Positions 11,065 to 22,899 of a stretch of 64,000 nt of DNA are shown piece after piece; within the stretch, counting starts at the first letter, position 1; each line of letters begins with the position of its first letter. Both the position numbers and the translations under genes were made by a program. This DNA comes from Tetragonia tetragonoides (lineage: Eukaryota > Streptophyta > Magnoliopsida > Caryophyllales > Aizoaceae). The notes under the pieces were generated by a model. That model was not told the origin of the DNA and did no database searches. It saw only the letters and a list, made by a program, of their open reading frames with translations. The stretch covers positions 18,059,307-18,123,306 of the forward strand of contig CM076139.1 in assembly GCA_038025085.1 (NCBI GenBank), given 5' to 3'.

Positions 11065-11402
11065 AAGGGCGTGTTCTTTTCCACTTATTAGACCTTACTC
11101 AATCAGTGGAAATAAGTGGCAGGACATTACTCAATCAGTGGGAATCAGTGGCTAGACCTTATTGAATCAATGAGAATCAATGGAAGCACCTTACTCAATC
11201 AGTGAAAATCAGTGGCAGGACCCATATTCCTACTCACAAAATCAGTGGCAGGACCTTATTGAATCAGTGAGAATCAGTGGAAGGACCTTATTGAATCAGT
11301 GGAAATCAGTGGCAGGACCTTACTCAATCAGTGGGAATCAGTGGCAAGACCTTACCCAATCAGTGAGAATCAATGGAAATAAGTGGAAAAGAACGCACCC
11401 TT
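11065..11402. mobile_element. Foldback/MITE-like element filled with an about 36-bp repeat
   Basis: 338 bp with inverted ends of about 23 bp: AAGGGCGTGTTCTTTTCCAC on the left, and its near complement ending GAACGCACCCTT on the right. The interior is imperfect repeats built from CAGTGGCAGGACCTTA and TGAATCAGTGAGAATCAGTGG. The ends resemble those of the PIF-type MITE (GGTGCGTTCTTTT), but I see no clear target duplication. The 95-codon ORF at 11180-11467 follows from the repeat period. Confidence 0.75.
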
Positions 11403-12348
11403 GTAGTCATCATAACTATGCATTACAACCGTCGATTCTAATCTCAACCGTTAATTGTTTTGACTAAATTGGGTAATACTAATTTCTATTTGATACTACC
11501 CAATTTAGATTAATTTTTTGATGTTAGTTTGATCATAACTAGTTATACGATCGGCCATAACAAGTTAACTATTGGTAGAATATTTATGACCGATTAAAGA
11601 ATTGGTTAGAACTACTAGCCAACTATTTTAATTATAATAGTTGCAACCACAGTACAATCAATGAGATGGTTTGACCAAAATGACGATCAACTACTGTCGT
11701 GCAAAGTTATAGTGGCTATATTAATACCGGTAACCACCATACAAGCTCTACTCAACAAATTAAAGCGTAAGGATCTAAAGATGCAACTCAGAATAAGGAA
11801 GTGTGAAGTTCTTGTATGAACCAACTGGGTGATTTGTCGCAGTTATTAAGGCTATTTGTATTTAGAATGATGACTTACATGTAATTTTTAATACTATTTC
11901 GTATGTTAAAAAAATTTATGTTATTGAAATGATTATCACTGAACTCTAATATATGAATTGAATTGAACAAAACTAATTTTAAAATTAGAGGATAAATCAC
12001 TCTATAATTTTAATTCAGATATGTAGCTTACTCTTACTTGGTCTATTTATAGACCACATTAGTGTGAGACTTTATGTACTCTATGAATGAGAATGAGTAT
12101 GAGGTAACACTCTTCATATATATAGTACTATCTTTTTTATTTTCCTCACAAGTATTATGTCTCATACATGAGACTGCCTCATATGAATTTTTTTTTAACT
12201 GTAAAAAAAAAAAAAAAAAATTCGAATTGAATTGTTTACCAATAACTAGCAATATATACGAATTACATAAAGTAAGGTCTAAGGTGGGTCGTAACCTTAA
12301 ATATAACATATGGACCCTAGTTCAAACTAATGAATTAATAAATATTTA
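11403..12348. other. No gene seen
   Basis: AT-rich intergenic DNA. An A17 run lies at about 12202-12220. Small ORFs on both strands at 12043-12370 overlap each other and show no domain. Confidence 0.5.
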
Positions 12349-12620
12349 CTCCATCTGTCCCATTATATAAGTCATTCTAGAAAATTATAATTTTTCCATA
12401 ATATAAGTTATTTTAAAGTTTCAATAAAGCATTTATTACTTTTTACCCATTCTACCCGTCTTTCATATTAATTCACTAATTATTCACATTCTTTATTAAA
12501 TTAAAGTCAAAGGGTAATCTAGTAAAGTAAAGCTATTTTTGTTTGAATTGTGACTATTTAATGGTTTTCTTAATTTTTGTGCAAAAACCTTAAACGCCTT
12601 ATATAATGAGACGGATGTAG
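12349..12620. mobile_element. Stowaway-like MITE
   Basis: 272 bp with Tc1/mariner-type ends CTCCATCTGTCCCATTATAT and ATATAATGAGACGGATGTAG, flanked by TA on both sides (12347-12348 and 12621-12622). The CTCC(A/C)TCTGTCCC end is typical of plant Stowaway elements. AT-rich, non-coding. Confidence 0.9.
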
Positions 12621-12678
12621 TACATATTTATTTTTCATCTATTATTAAATGTGGACATACCGTCTGCATGCCTGTACG

Positions 12679-13219
12679 TAGGGGTGAGCATGACCGAGTG
12701 CCCGCATAAAATATCTGGAACTGGTACTGAAACTGGTACTGACGGATCCTGAAATCTGGAAACTGGTACTGGAACTGGTACTGGCGGATCCTGAAATCTG
12801 GAAACTAGTACTGGAACTGGCGGGTACCGGTTCCGGGATCAAGTACCCATTTTCACTTTTTCATAGACTTTTTGGTTCTCTTTTTTCCCCAAAACTTAAT
12901 ATTATTTTATACAACTCTCTTTAATAAACCATCTATTACTAAATTTTACCTAATATCATAATATTATAGCCCAAAAACGAAAATACATAATAAAACTCAA
13001 TGCCACATCAAAGTATGAAACTCATAAACTGGTTCTTTGAATTGGTCCTGCCGGGTACCCGGCGAGTACCTGGTCCCAAAAACTGGTACTGGTTCCAACC
13101 AGTTCCGAAATTCTGGAACCAGAACTGGCCCCGGTGGGACTGGTTCCAAGTCTGGACCCGCCGGGTCCTGACCGGTTTTGGATCCAAAACCAGGTACTTG
13201 GTCCCATTGCTCACTCCTA
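12679..13219. mobile_element. Non-autonomous hAT element with a GGTACTGG-type interior
   Basis: 541 bp, ends TAGGGGTGAGCA and TGCTCACTCCTA (12-bp inverted repeat, one mismatch), flanked by the perfect 8-bp duplication CCTGTACG (12671-12678 and 13220-13227). An 8-bp TSD with TAGGGGTG ends is the hAT signature. Both subterminal regions (about 12715-12840 and 13028-13205) are dense in repeats of ACTGGTACTGG, GGAACTGG and GGTACC, largely inverted relative to each other; hAT transposases bind subterminal repeats. Overlapping ORFs on both strands are repeat artefacts. Confidence 0.93.
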
Positions 13220-13227
13220 CCTGTACG

Positions 13228-14224
13228 TGGAGGAGAGTAGATTGCACACAAGTCTGTTGGGGTTCCAACCTATTAAAATCAATTAGTGTTAGGTACTTAG
13301 GTGGAGTAACCCACTAAACTTATATGCTAGTCTCATTTTTCCCCCTCTTTTAGAGGTGGGACACTGTGAGTTGTATTCTTAACATATGTCAATGTCTTCC
13401 TTTAAAATGCCCTAGAGGGCCTAGAATAACACAAATTGTGAGCACCTATATAGTTTATAAACGCAGACCCGTGACAAGACTTTATCAGCAAGACCATGGT
13501 AAAGAAGAAGAAAACAATTCAAAAAAGAAGTATAACTACAATTCAATTGGCAAAAAGTTGCTGGTCTTTGCATGTCTTTTCAGGTCACTTCTCATGCAAT
13601 TTGCTTAGTGGCGGTGTAACCAGCTCGTGAGCCTTTGTGTATAACTACAACAGTACAACCGTTGGGTGTTGGGTGTTGGGTGTTGGGAGTTGGGTCTTCT
13701 AGCTTGGCTAGCAAAAACTCCTAAATACTCCTACGTTTGTAATGGTGTGGAATGTTCAATGTTGTACTAAACAGTCATTAAAATATTAATCCAACTTGGT
13801 AACTCATGGGCACGCCTAATCAATGTCGGCTAATCGTGGTGTGATACGGGTGGGCCACTAATAATTCTAGTATCCTGGGAGTGCATAAAATAATTGGGCA
13901 TGTGCTCATCATTGGATCGGAAGCACCTCTGATCTAATGAAAGTATGAAACCCATTAATGCAACCGGAAATCCGGAGATGATTAGCTATGCATTATTTGC
14001 TATAAATGCAACTCATTTTTCTAGCTTATTCACGGAGCTTATTCCATCAAGCACTGACTTCAAAATGTTACACTAGCTTAAGTAATTCTTAAGTATCAGG
14101 TATGTCCAAACACGAAGGTGTGGTTGAGTGATGGGGGCTCATTCATCCTTAACCAAGTTTGAAAATACAAATTTCGCCTTGGGTATGGAGCAGAATCTTG
14201 TCTTGAGTATGGAGCAACTTTAAA
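13228..14224. other. No gene seen; short TGTTGGG microsatellite
   Basis: Intergenic. A heptamer run (GTTGGGTGTTGGGTGTTGGG) lies at about 13660-13695. An 80-codon ORF at 13366-13608 has no recognisable domain. Confidence 0.5.
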
Positions 14225-14234
14225 GTCATTGACA

Positions 14235-14330
14235 AACTGTCCAACTCTTTGAGGTGCCTACAAGCCAGCACGGGGAAATAGTAATTGTGGTCGACAGTGG
14301 ATACCCTTGGTTGTAAACAAAAAAAATAAT
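14235..14330 (+). mobile_element. Short retroposon-like fragment with A-rich tail, copy 1
   Basis: Shares GAGGTGCCTACAAGCCAGC, the GTCGAC core and GGATAC.CTTGGT.GT.AAC with the segment at 20680-20780. Both copies end in an A-run, as expected for the 3' end of a SINE or a truncated LINE. Which of the two is not decided. Confidence 0.55.
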
Positions 14331-14502
14331 TAGTATCAAGTATGTCCAATAGTACACCTGGATAAGTTGCGCATATTTGAGTTGCGTTATTTTCCATTTA
14401 CTTAATAATTGGTTTAATTTAGTGTGATTAAGTGATGTACCTTTTCTCTCATGTATAAGTATTCAGTCTAGTTACTAAAAAATCACACTCTTTATTATTA
14501 CT

Positions 14503-15556
<1,054 letters not shown>

Positions 15557-15559
15557 TTA

Positions 15560-17223
15560 TATATATATACAGAGTAATTAAGAGGCATTAGAATAATGAT
15601 ACTAAATCTAGTTATACAATATACAGAGTCATCAAAAAGTAAACTAGGCATTTAAAAGTTGTACTAGTGTGACTCAATGATAAAAGAGATTTTCTAAAAC
15701 GCTGCCGATCAACGTCTCCTGGGCAAACGTTCTTAAATGTATTTTTTATGACGTTTTATGATGTCATTGTTAAGTGAAGCACGTGATAAAACTAATAGTA
15801 ACATAAGCGCGATTTTAAGAGGGTATTTTACCGTTAAACTAAGTTTTAAAAATAAGCTAATTAGACCGGTTTTCCACCATCCCCTCCAATTAGTACAATC
15901 CCCCAAATTAATTTCAATTTCTAAAATTTCCCCGAAAATCCTAAGTTAATATAATCCTCAAATTCATTCATCATAAATTGAATTTTCGGAAAAATGAGAT
16001 TTCCTATTCCCCAATTTTTTTTTTTCAATATTATGCTCCACATTTCAAGATTCTTTTAAAGGGTCATAATTCCAATTTCGACTCAAATCCTAGGAAACCC
16101 TAGTAATTTCCACAAATTTCTGGTAAAAATCTGAGCAATTGCCCCTAATATTGCCCCAATTCAATTCGATTGCCATTAAGCCCTAGAAGAGCAGTGAAAT
16201 TGATAAGTGGTCCATAAATATTCAACTTCTCCATTTTTAAAGTCGTCCCAAGTGGAAAAAGTAAGGTAATTGTCTTACTCCAATGCAATTTTGTGGAATA
16301 AATTTTTCAATTGCTTGAAAATTGATGATGATTGTTGAAAGTCAGTTGAAACTCAGATGAAACACGGCCTTGAAGACGACTGATTTTGGTGGAGAGATAA
16401 AATTTGGACAAATACAGTTTGGAGGGTGTTGAGTGGTTTTCTGAGAAAGGAAGTTTGGAGGTTACTGTTAAGTGGTTTTTGGAAAGAGAAAACATGAGGA
16501 AGTTGAAACTTGAAAGGACAAGATATAGGATTAATAGGAAGTTATAGCACTGCTGATCAAGTAGCATTAAATTGTGAGTGCTCTAAAATTTTGGTCAATG
16601 TCGGGCATTCAAATTCCAGAATTCGAGATTAGTTGAACCGTCAGTTAAACGTAACCTTAATTATGCGCGTGATGGGCAACTTGGTCATTTTAGCTGGCGT
16701 TGGCCAGACGTCTATCACGTTTGGAAAGCAGACGGGTATCATCACCCTTTCTAAAAACGACCAAAACACATATCTTTATCTTTTTATCTTTTATTTTTTA
16801 TTTTTAAAAGGCAAGAAAGCCGACTACGAATGGTCAAGAGTCATCAGACTCGATACAACATACAATATAGAATACAAAAACATAAGCATAAAAGAAACAA
16901 CTAAAAGATAATGGATGTTTCGTCAACTGCACGTCTTCAATCCCGTTGAAGAACCAGTCACGGTAAGAACCAGACGCATATACTCCGGTCTTCTACCGTC
17001 AGGACCACCACCAACTTCACTATTGGCAATAAACGCCATCTATGGTGGCCAAAGGTTGATAAGAAGAGCAATCAACATCCATAGAGCTAAGACTAGCGAG
17101 GGAGGCGGCTGAGCCAAATGACACTAAGTCTTTCTTCTTTTCTTTTTTTGTTTGTTGGGCTTTGGTTATCAAATCTGAATGAGGAAACCCTAATTCGAAA
17201 AACTTTCAGCAACTCAAAAAACG

Positions 17224-17254
<31 letters not shown>

Positions 17255-18339
17255 AGAGGGTTTCAGATCTGGAATTGAAAACCCCAAATTTTAAGAGAGA
17301 TACACATTCTCTGTAACAACTGACATTAATCAACCAAAACCAGACCTCAAGTGAGCAAATTACCCATATAGTTGAAAGAAAACTCAGTATTATGTCTAAC
17401 AATCAGACGACGCCGACACCGACTCTAAAGGCGACCCCGATGGCGGTGGGAGGGATTGGCTTCAGGCTTATCTCTCCTCCCTCACGATGAAGAAGCAAGC
17501 CCAATAGGTCACTAGCCTCGTCATCTTCATATATGACCCTTCCATGGAAGCCATCACTTGAAAAAGAGGAGCTGAACTTGGTGATTGTGTTGTTGCGCTT
17601 CCTTCAACAACAATTGGAAACATAGGACTTAATATTTATGCTAGATAAAGGCCATGTAAGGCTAGAAAGGACTAGAAATTGGACTAAATTTGATGAAAGA
17701 ACTTGAAGAAAAGGGATGACGTCTGGCCAAAAATTTTCTGAAAGAGGGGCTAGGGTTTGAGGGAGTTAGAGAGAGAAACTCTGACTTCTCTCTAAAACTC
17801 CCATAGACGTATCAGCCTATACATATCTTTATCATTTGCCATGTATGAATACACCTCAAATAATAATAAGTGTACTATTTGCGGTAAAATAATAAACTCT
17901 AACATATGCATAGGCACATAGCCAATTAGCCATATATAGCATAATTATATTGCACATCACGACTACCAGTCATACTTCAAAGAGGAAAGAAGGTCAGATG
18001 TTGACAGGGGGGAGAGGTGGCCAGGAGTACAGGACCCATGGGGTGTTGAGGGGAAAGAGCACCTAGCACTAGCAGGTGCATGTCGCTGTTGATAAAGATT
18101 AGCAATGCAGAAAGTGCAGCTAATTAGCTAAATGCTCCATATTATTGATATCCTTGGGGGAAAAGTTAAGGGATATAATTGGTCAGATATTGGAATGGGC
18201 CCAGACATTTAAATTTTGGATTTTGATTTTTGATGTCGACTTAATTTGTTTAGGCCCAGGCCCCAGCATATAAAGCAAGTCTACCTTTGAGATGGGGTGT
18301 TTCCGTGTTTGACAGAAAATTTATCCTTCCGGTTTGGTT

Positions 18340-18346
<7 letters not shown>
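15560..18346. other. No gene recognised; two long poly-T tracts
   Basis: Mixed AT-rich sequence with scattered ORFs under 100 codons (for example 16633-16911 plus, 16307-16567 minus), none with a known domain. A T-run lies at about 17225-17252, and another near 18343-18378 just outside. Minus-strand A-tails at such tracts often mark retroposed ends. The 18340 tract adjoins the RNase H fragment described next, consistent with the 3' A-tail of a minus-strand LINE or processed copy. Confidence 0.4.
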
Positions 18347-18379
<33 letters not shown>

Positions 18380-18404
18380 TTTTTTAGAAAAATCAGAAGT
18401 CTAA

Positions 18405-18625
18405 TTATTATTAGCAAAGTTGCACAAGTTCGAAGCCATTACATCCAACACACATTCAGGAGCTCCTTCTATCCAAACTCTAGTTGAGAACGAGATGAGT
18501 TGCAGGTGCGTCATTTCATGCGCGACCTTGTTCCCTTCTCGTTTTACATGACTCCACTTCACACTAACAAAACAAGAAGCTAACTTATAAATATCAGCTA
18601 AAATGAATCCTAGACTAGAAGCTCT
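18405..18625 (-). pseudogene. C-terminal fragment of an RNase H-like (RVT_3) domain
   Basis: A minus-strand ORF (18401-18760) ends in a segment with VSVKWSHVKREGNKVAHEMT, then RVWIEGAPECVLDVMASNL. The H.KREGNKVAHE block is the conserved C-terminal part of the plant RNase H-type domain found at the end of non-LTR retrotransposon polyproteins and in stand-alone RNase H-like proteins. The catalytic N-terminal half is missing; the upstream sequence is low-complexity (poly-K/F). An A-rich tail on the minus strand (T-run at 18343-18378) follows, fitting the 3' end of a dead LINE. Confidence 0.7.
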
Positions 18626-19255
18626 TTGGTTGAAACTTGAGAGAGACTTCCCTTTTCTTTTCTTTGTTTTGGTTGAACCAAAAAAAAAGAAAAAAATGTG
18701 TTTTTTTTTTTCATTTATTTCTATTTTTGCGGATAGTTCACTTAGCTTTAATCCTTTCAAAAAAATTTAAGAACATACTTTTTATCCCACATATTATTAT
18801 ATTCAGTTCAGTTTAGCTTATTTATTTAGTTTAGTGAAAAATAATGCACACTCAAAATGATAACATTGTGAGTTTGTGACTGTCTTACTGTGTTCTATCT
18901 GCTGTTATTTCATAATCCACAACTCAATTGTCTTCATTTCATACCATAAAAATTACCCATTTTCTAATGATGAGATCTTAGTCTAGAGATAAAAAATTAA
19001 GACACTGAATATATTATATGTAAATATTTTGTATTTGGTCATTTGGTCTCATGTATCTCATTAATCGAATTTAGATTGGAAGTGGAAACTGACGCACATA
19101 CAATTCCGAATCTCATTAAGAACCTAAATGCAACCTTATTTCATGAACTGAGTGTTGTGATAAGTGATGTATGCAATCTTCTCAAGAAGAACTGGTCCAT
19201 CACTCTAATGCATACAGGGAAGCAAACATTGTATCGCACACATTAGCTAGGCAAG

Positions 19256-19497
19256 TGTTAAGATTTAATAGGCTCATAATATTGCTTCTTCATATTGAAC
19301 TGGGGAGACCCCATATTTATAGAGTATAATAACTTATTCTCCAAGCACAATTAATATATCCTAAATATACTAGTTTAATAAATACATTAGATCACTAGTA
19401 TAATATCCTAAACATATAATATCATATATATCTTGTTTCCTAAATAGATGGGGAAAATATATTCTCATAATATTTTTCCGATATCATATCTCTAACA
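19256..19497 (-). repeat. 3' LTR of TRIM 2
   Basis: 242-bp LTR next to the purine tract; includes TTTATAGAG as a possible TATA region. Confidence 0.9.
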
Positions 19498-19505
19498 TCC
19501 CCCCG

Positions 19506-19542
19506 CAATCGTAGCGGCAGGGCATCACGAACGCTACGATTG
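19506..19542 (-). other. Hairpin adjoining the polypurine tract of TRIM 2
   Basis: Perfect 10-bp stem with the same arms as in TRIM 1 (CAATCGTAGC / GCTACGATTG), loop 17 nt, directly beside the purine tract. The loop sequences of the two TRIMs differ. Confidence 0.85.
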
Positions 19543-20025
19543 GAACAATACAATACGTAGTGTCCTTATCTTTGGTGAGTCATCGATCTGCGTGATCGAG
19601 TATTCACAATTCATTGGTCGGTGAGTACTCGATCTGCGCGATCGAGTCTTCACAAGTTGGTGAATCTTCGATCTGTCCGTCGAATCTTCACATATCATCA
19701 AGTAGGGAGAAGTCAACTTCTTGTCGCTACCTCCAATACTTTCAAATCGGCGTCATCCATGGTCGTCGATCAATTTCATTATCATCGGTGATCTTGTATA
19801 TCGCATGAACACCTTTTTTTATCTACTGCTGCAAAAACGGGCAGTAGCTTCGCCATCTTTTGAAGCCCACTGCGTGCGAGTCTTCATTCATCATAACCAT
19901 TAATTAATGTCATATTGGATCACTTTAGATCCTTCAATAGTGCCGTGGAAGGCCATCATATCAAAGGGGAAAAGAAAAAAAAAATTAAATCAAGTAGGTT
20001 GGTCTTGGATGTTTGGGGTTGTCCG

Positions 20026-20051
20026 GTGGCGGACGGACAACAGTCCGCCAC
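20026..20051 (-). other. Hairpin near the primer-binding site of TRIM 2
   Basis: Perfect 9-bp stem GTGGCGGAC (20026-20034) with GTCCGCCAC (20043-20051), loop 8 nt, about 45 nt from the primer-binding site. The position and GC-rich character match the 6460-6498 hairpin of TRIM 1; the stem sequences differ. Confidence 0.75.
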
Positions 20052-20108
20052 GGGCATAGTGGAAGCTTTTGTGTTTAGGTTCTCAGGATCGAACAAGCTC
20101 TGATACCA

Positions 20109-20350
20109 TGTTAAGATTTAATAGGCTCATAATATTGCTTCTTCATATTGAACTGGGGAGACCCCATATTTATAGAGTACAATAACTTATTCTGTAAGCA
20201 CAATTAATATATCCTAAATATACTAGTTTCCTAAATATATTAGATCACTAGTATAATATCCTAAACATATAATATCATATATATCTTATTTCCTAAATAA
20301 ACGGGGAAAATATATTCTCATAATATTTTTCCAATATCATATCTCTAACT
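20109..20350 (-). repeat. 5' LTR of TRIM 2
   Basis: 242-bp LTR next to the tRNA-Met-type primer-binding site. Confidence 0.9.
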
Positions 20351-20679
20351 GCAAGCCTTTGAGAATAATGCACCAAGATGTACCTTTCTGTTTCCTCCAG
20401 TTTTTGCAAAATTCGTTTATGACACAGACATGCTCAGTCTTAAATGGGAGAAAGAAAATGAGCCAGAGGTCTAGCTTTATTTGGTTTGTAGCCGAAGTCT
20501 ATGAAAGTATGAATGGTACTTGGCTTCTATCTATGAGTGTTTAGTTTTAAACTATTGTCTATCTATTAGAACTAAGATATGTATGCCTATTAGTACTGAA
20601 GTTTGTAAAACCTCTTTTGTGTATGCTACTATATAAAGCATGTTGTATAAACTGTTATAAACTTATAATATCCTTGGCC

Positions 20680-20780
20680 AGCTGTCCCGCTTTTTGAGGT
20701 GCCTACAAGCCAGCGTGGGAAAAAAGTCACTGTAGTCGACGATGGATACACTTGGTCGTGAACCAAAAAAAAAAAAAACT
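20680..20780 (+). mobile_element. Short retroposon-like fragment with A-tail, copy 2
   Basis: Same body as 14235-14330 (GAGGTGCCTACAAGCCAGC, GTAGTCGAC.ATGGATAC) and ends in a 14-nt A-run. Probable SINE or LINE 3' end. Confidence 0.55.
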
Positions 20781-21774
20781 TATAATATATAAATGAACTA
20801 AACCATTTATTTGTAAAAAAGTTTATGGTACAATTTCAAATTTATTAAATTTCATCTTGCTTTCCCTTTTAGGCTATTACCCCCTCAATTTTTTTCATTT
20901 ACCCTTTGCTCTTTGTGATTTCTTGGGGCCATGTAAAAAAGGCTCAGTGGCCCAAGTGTCAATGTGTCATTACTGATTATCAAACTAAATGTAGGATCAT
21001 TTATCTAAAAATTTCTCAATCAATCCTGATGATGTGCATAAAGATTTGTTAATTATGAAGGTTTGCTTACCTCAAGTCGTTGCAAACATGATTAATTAGC
21101 TTGGGGCATAGGTCTTAATCTTGGCATAACGAGCAGGAGGTGTCAGGGACTGATTAAAATTCATTTTGGTGCAACACAAACATTCAACTACAAGTCACGC
21201 AAAGATGTAGTCAATATGATAACAATACTATGAAAAAAAAATGACAGAACTTCAAGTATGTCTTAGAATTAGAAAATCGGCCTTTACTTTATCACAAAAA
21301 TTTATTGAAGATGGTTTTATTGTAACTTTTGATAAAATAAGAGTCACTTTTTAGTGGAACAAGAATCACAGCTCATAATAAGTAACCCCTATATTTTTAA
21401 ATAGTGACCCCATCTTTCTATGAGTTAATCTTATACAAGAGTAATATTAGTACATTATAACATTAATATTTAATACAATTGATTGAGCGCTTAGACTAAT
21501 TCAATTCCTGGACGGCCTTACCACTACTCACGTTACATCCTTCAAACACTTCATGAATAATGACAGCTTTGGCTCCTCTAATGGAAGACCTCATCAACTC
21601 CCAATCTTGCTTGGTTATAATAACGATATATTTAATTACATGATCAAAATATATTTGTTAAGCACAACTGAAAAAATGAAAATCATAAATACTTCAACAC
21701 CATTCTCTTCATTCTCTAACATCCTTAAATTTTTTTTCTTTTCTTTGTTTAATTAATCTATAAAAAAAATAAAA
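20781..21774. other. No gene seen; upstream region of the CASP-like gene
   Basis: AT-rich, no ORF of note. The last 200 bp should contain the promoter of the gene starting at 21775; a plausible leader runs through CATTCTCTTCATTCTCTAAC (about 21702-21721), but no TATA box stands out. Confidence 0.4.
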
Positions 21775-22899
21775 ATGTCCCACCCCGCCAACGGCGACGC
21801 ATGGGAAAAACAGCCGGAGGCACCCCTTCTGCCGCCTCCTGGAGCAAACATAGAGGCGGGGCCAGATGCGGCGAGGCCAGCTTCCAACTTCCGAGGATTG
21901 TCGACTCTTAAGGAGTGGAAGGAGGGAGATGGGATGAAGAAAGCGATAGTGTGTTTGAGGGGATTGGGTTTTGCTCTTCACTTTCTTGTCTTTCATAATT
22001 ATGGTAACTAAGTAGTTATTATATCGCTGGTTTGCCTGCCAAGTTCAATGTATACGAGGAATACACGTAAACTATTACTCCTTAATTAATTTCTCATGTC
22101 TGAATTGTAATTGCATTTGTGTATGTATTCTAATGCTCACTTGGTAACTTTTTTTTTTTTCCGTCTGTTGCACATACATATAGTTATGTATTGGTGGTAG
22201 CAATATTTGTGATGGTGTATACGGCAGTACAAACTGGGATAAAAATCCATCAATTTCGCACCGGAAAGGAGATTATTCCATTAGAGGCTGCTGTTCTGGT
22301 TGACTTCATTGGGGATCGGGTTTGCATTTCCTTTCGAAAATTTTTAGGTGTTGCGGTAGTAACATTGCTTACGTTGTGGTTGACTGATTGGTGTGAGTGG
22401 TTTGGCACTCTCATCCTTTAAGCAAGGTCGAGGGTTCAAATCTAGTAAATGAAGAAATCATTTAGCGTATATCCTAAAACTACCTTCTATTTTCAGGGAT
22501 ATGTGAAAGGGTAACATATACATGTGGCCTGGCATTGCCGAAACGCTAACAATTTCCTGCTTTCCTTTCTCGCCCTTCAACTGTTTTCATATGAAATTGA
22601 CATTTCTTATCCTCCCCTTCCAACAAAATCATAATGATCAATGTAGATGATTATCAATGCTTGATTAATGATCACGTAATTAACAATTGTTTAAACAATT
22701 TTTGCAGATAATGGCATACCTTTTGATATCATCAGCGTCCGCGGCGATTCCATCAGTAAATGGATTGAGGAAATTTATCATGGATCCGTTTATCGATCAA
22801 TTGACCGCAGCTATCAGCATGTCATTTCTAGCATTCTTCTCCATGGCTCCTTTTGCCCTCCTATCTGGATTTTCTCTCTCCATTCAATTGTCTAAATGA
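21775..22899 (+). CDS. CASP-like membrane protein (CASPL4 type), three exons
   Basis: Exon 1 is 21775-22003 (N-terminus with a Pro-rich PLLPPPG stretch, then a TM-like segment AIVCLRGLGFALHFLVFH). Exon 2 ends at 22319 before GTTTGC and encodes AIFVMVYTAVQTGIKIHQF and AAVLVDFIGD. Exon 3 is 22708-22899, after TTTGCAG, and encodes IMAYLLISSASAAIPS and AAISMSFLAFFSMAPFALLSG. The spacing of the TM segments, the FIGD...AYLLISSASAA block and the C-terminal AAISMSFLAF are characteristic of CASPL4-subfamily relatives of Casparian strip membrane domain proteins, four-TM plasma-membrane proteins. Oddity: the acceptor at 22183 gives the expected residues (YVLVVA) but the wrong frame with the donor at 22003; the acceptor at 22200 restores the frame but drops them. 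The first extracellular loop is also very short. The gene may be damaged or use an exon I missed. Confidence 0.7.
22385..22460 (+). mobile_element. Possible tRNA-derived SINE fragment in intron 2 of the CASP-like gene
   Basis: Contains GAGTGGTTTGGCACTC and, about 40 nt on, GGTCGAGGGTTCAAATC, which fits a pol III B box (GTTCAAATC). No cloverleaf can be drawn for the whole, so it is not a tRNA gene. No A-tail or TSD was identified. Confidence 0.4.

Larger units (their letters stand above)
19256..20350 (-). mobile_element. TRIM (miniature LTR retrotransposon) 2
   Basis: A complete 1095-bp element on the minus strand. LTRs 19256-19497 and 20109-20350 are 242 bp each with about 11 differences by my count, starting TGTTAAG and ending TAACA (TAACT on the right by one change); TSD GCAAG at 19251-19255 and 20351-20355. 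On the minus strand the primer-binding site TGGTATCAGAGC (20097-20108) abuts the 5' (right) LTR, and the purine tract CGGGGGGA (19498-19505) abuts the 3' (left) LTR. No coding capacity. It carries two hairpins at the same places as TRIM 1. Confidence 0.94.
19043..20485 (+). pseudogene. RNase H-like domain relic interrupted by TRIM 2
   Basis: The left part (19043-19255) encodes LEVETDAHTIPNLI and later LLKKNWSI, matching the middle of the plant RNase H-like (RVT_3) domain. Just before the TRIM the frame shifts: REAN, the conserved motif, lies in another frame at about 19216-19228. The right part resumes at 20356 after the duplicated GCAAG and runs in frame to a stop at about 20483. It was therefore already, or is now, a dead domain, and TRIM 2 landed in it. 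The parent may have been a LINE or a single-copy RNase H-like gene. Confidence 0.65.

Noticed and set aside
11180..11467. 95-codon ORF of repeating ISENQWQDP-like units
   Set aside because: Follows from a repeat unit length divisible by three in a foldback element; no gene context.
12997..13317. Several overlapping ORFs on both strands with Gly/Pro/Trp-rich translations
   Set aside because: All lie in the subterminal repeats of the hAT element.
16633..17112. ORFs of 92 and 65 codons in the gene-free part
   Set aside because: No recognisable domain, AT-driven composition in part, no splice or promoter context.
22385..22460. tRNA gene candidate
   Set aside because: A B box is present but no acceptor stem or anticodon arm can be paired; kept only as a possible SINE fragment.
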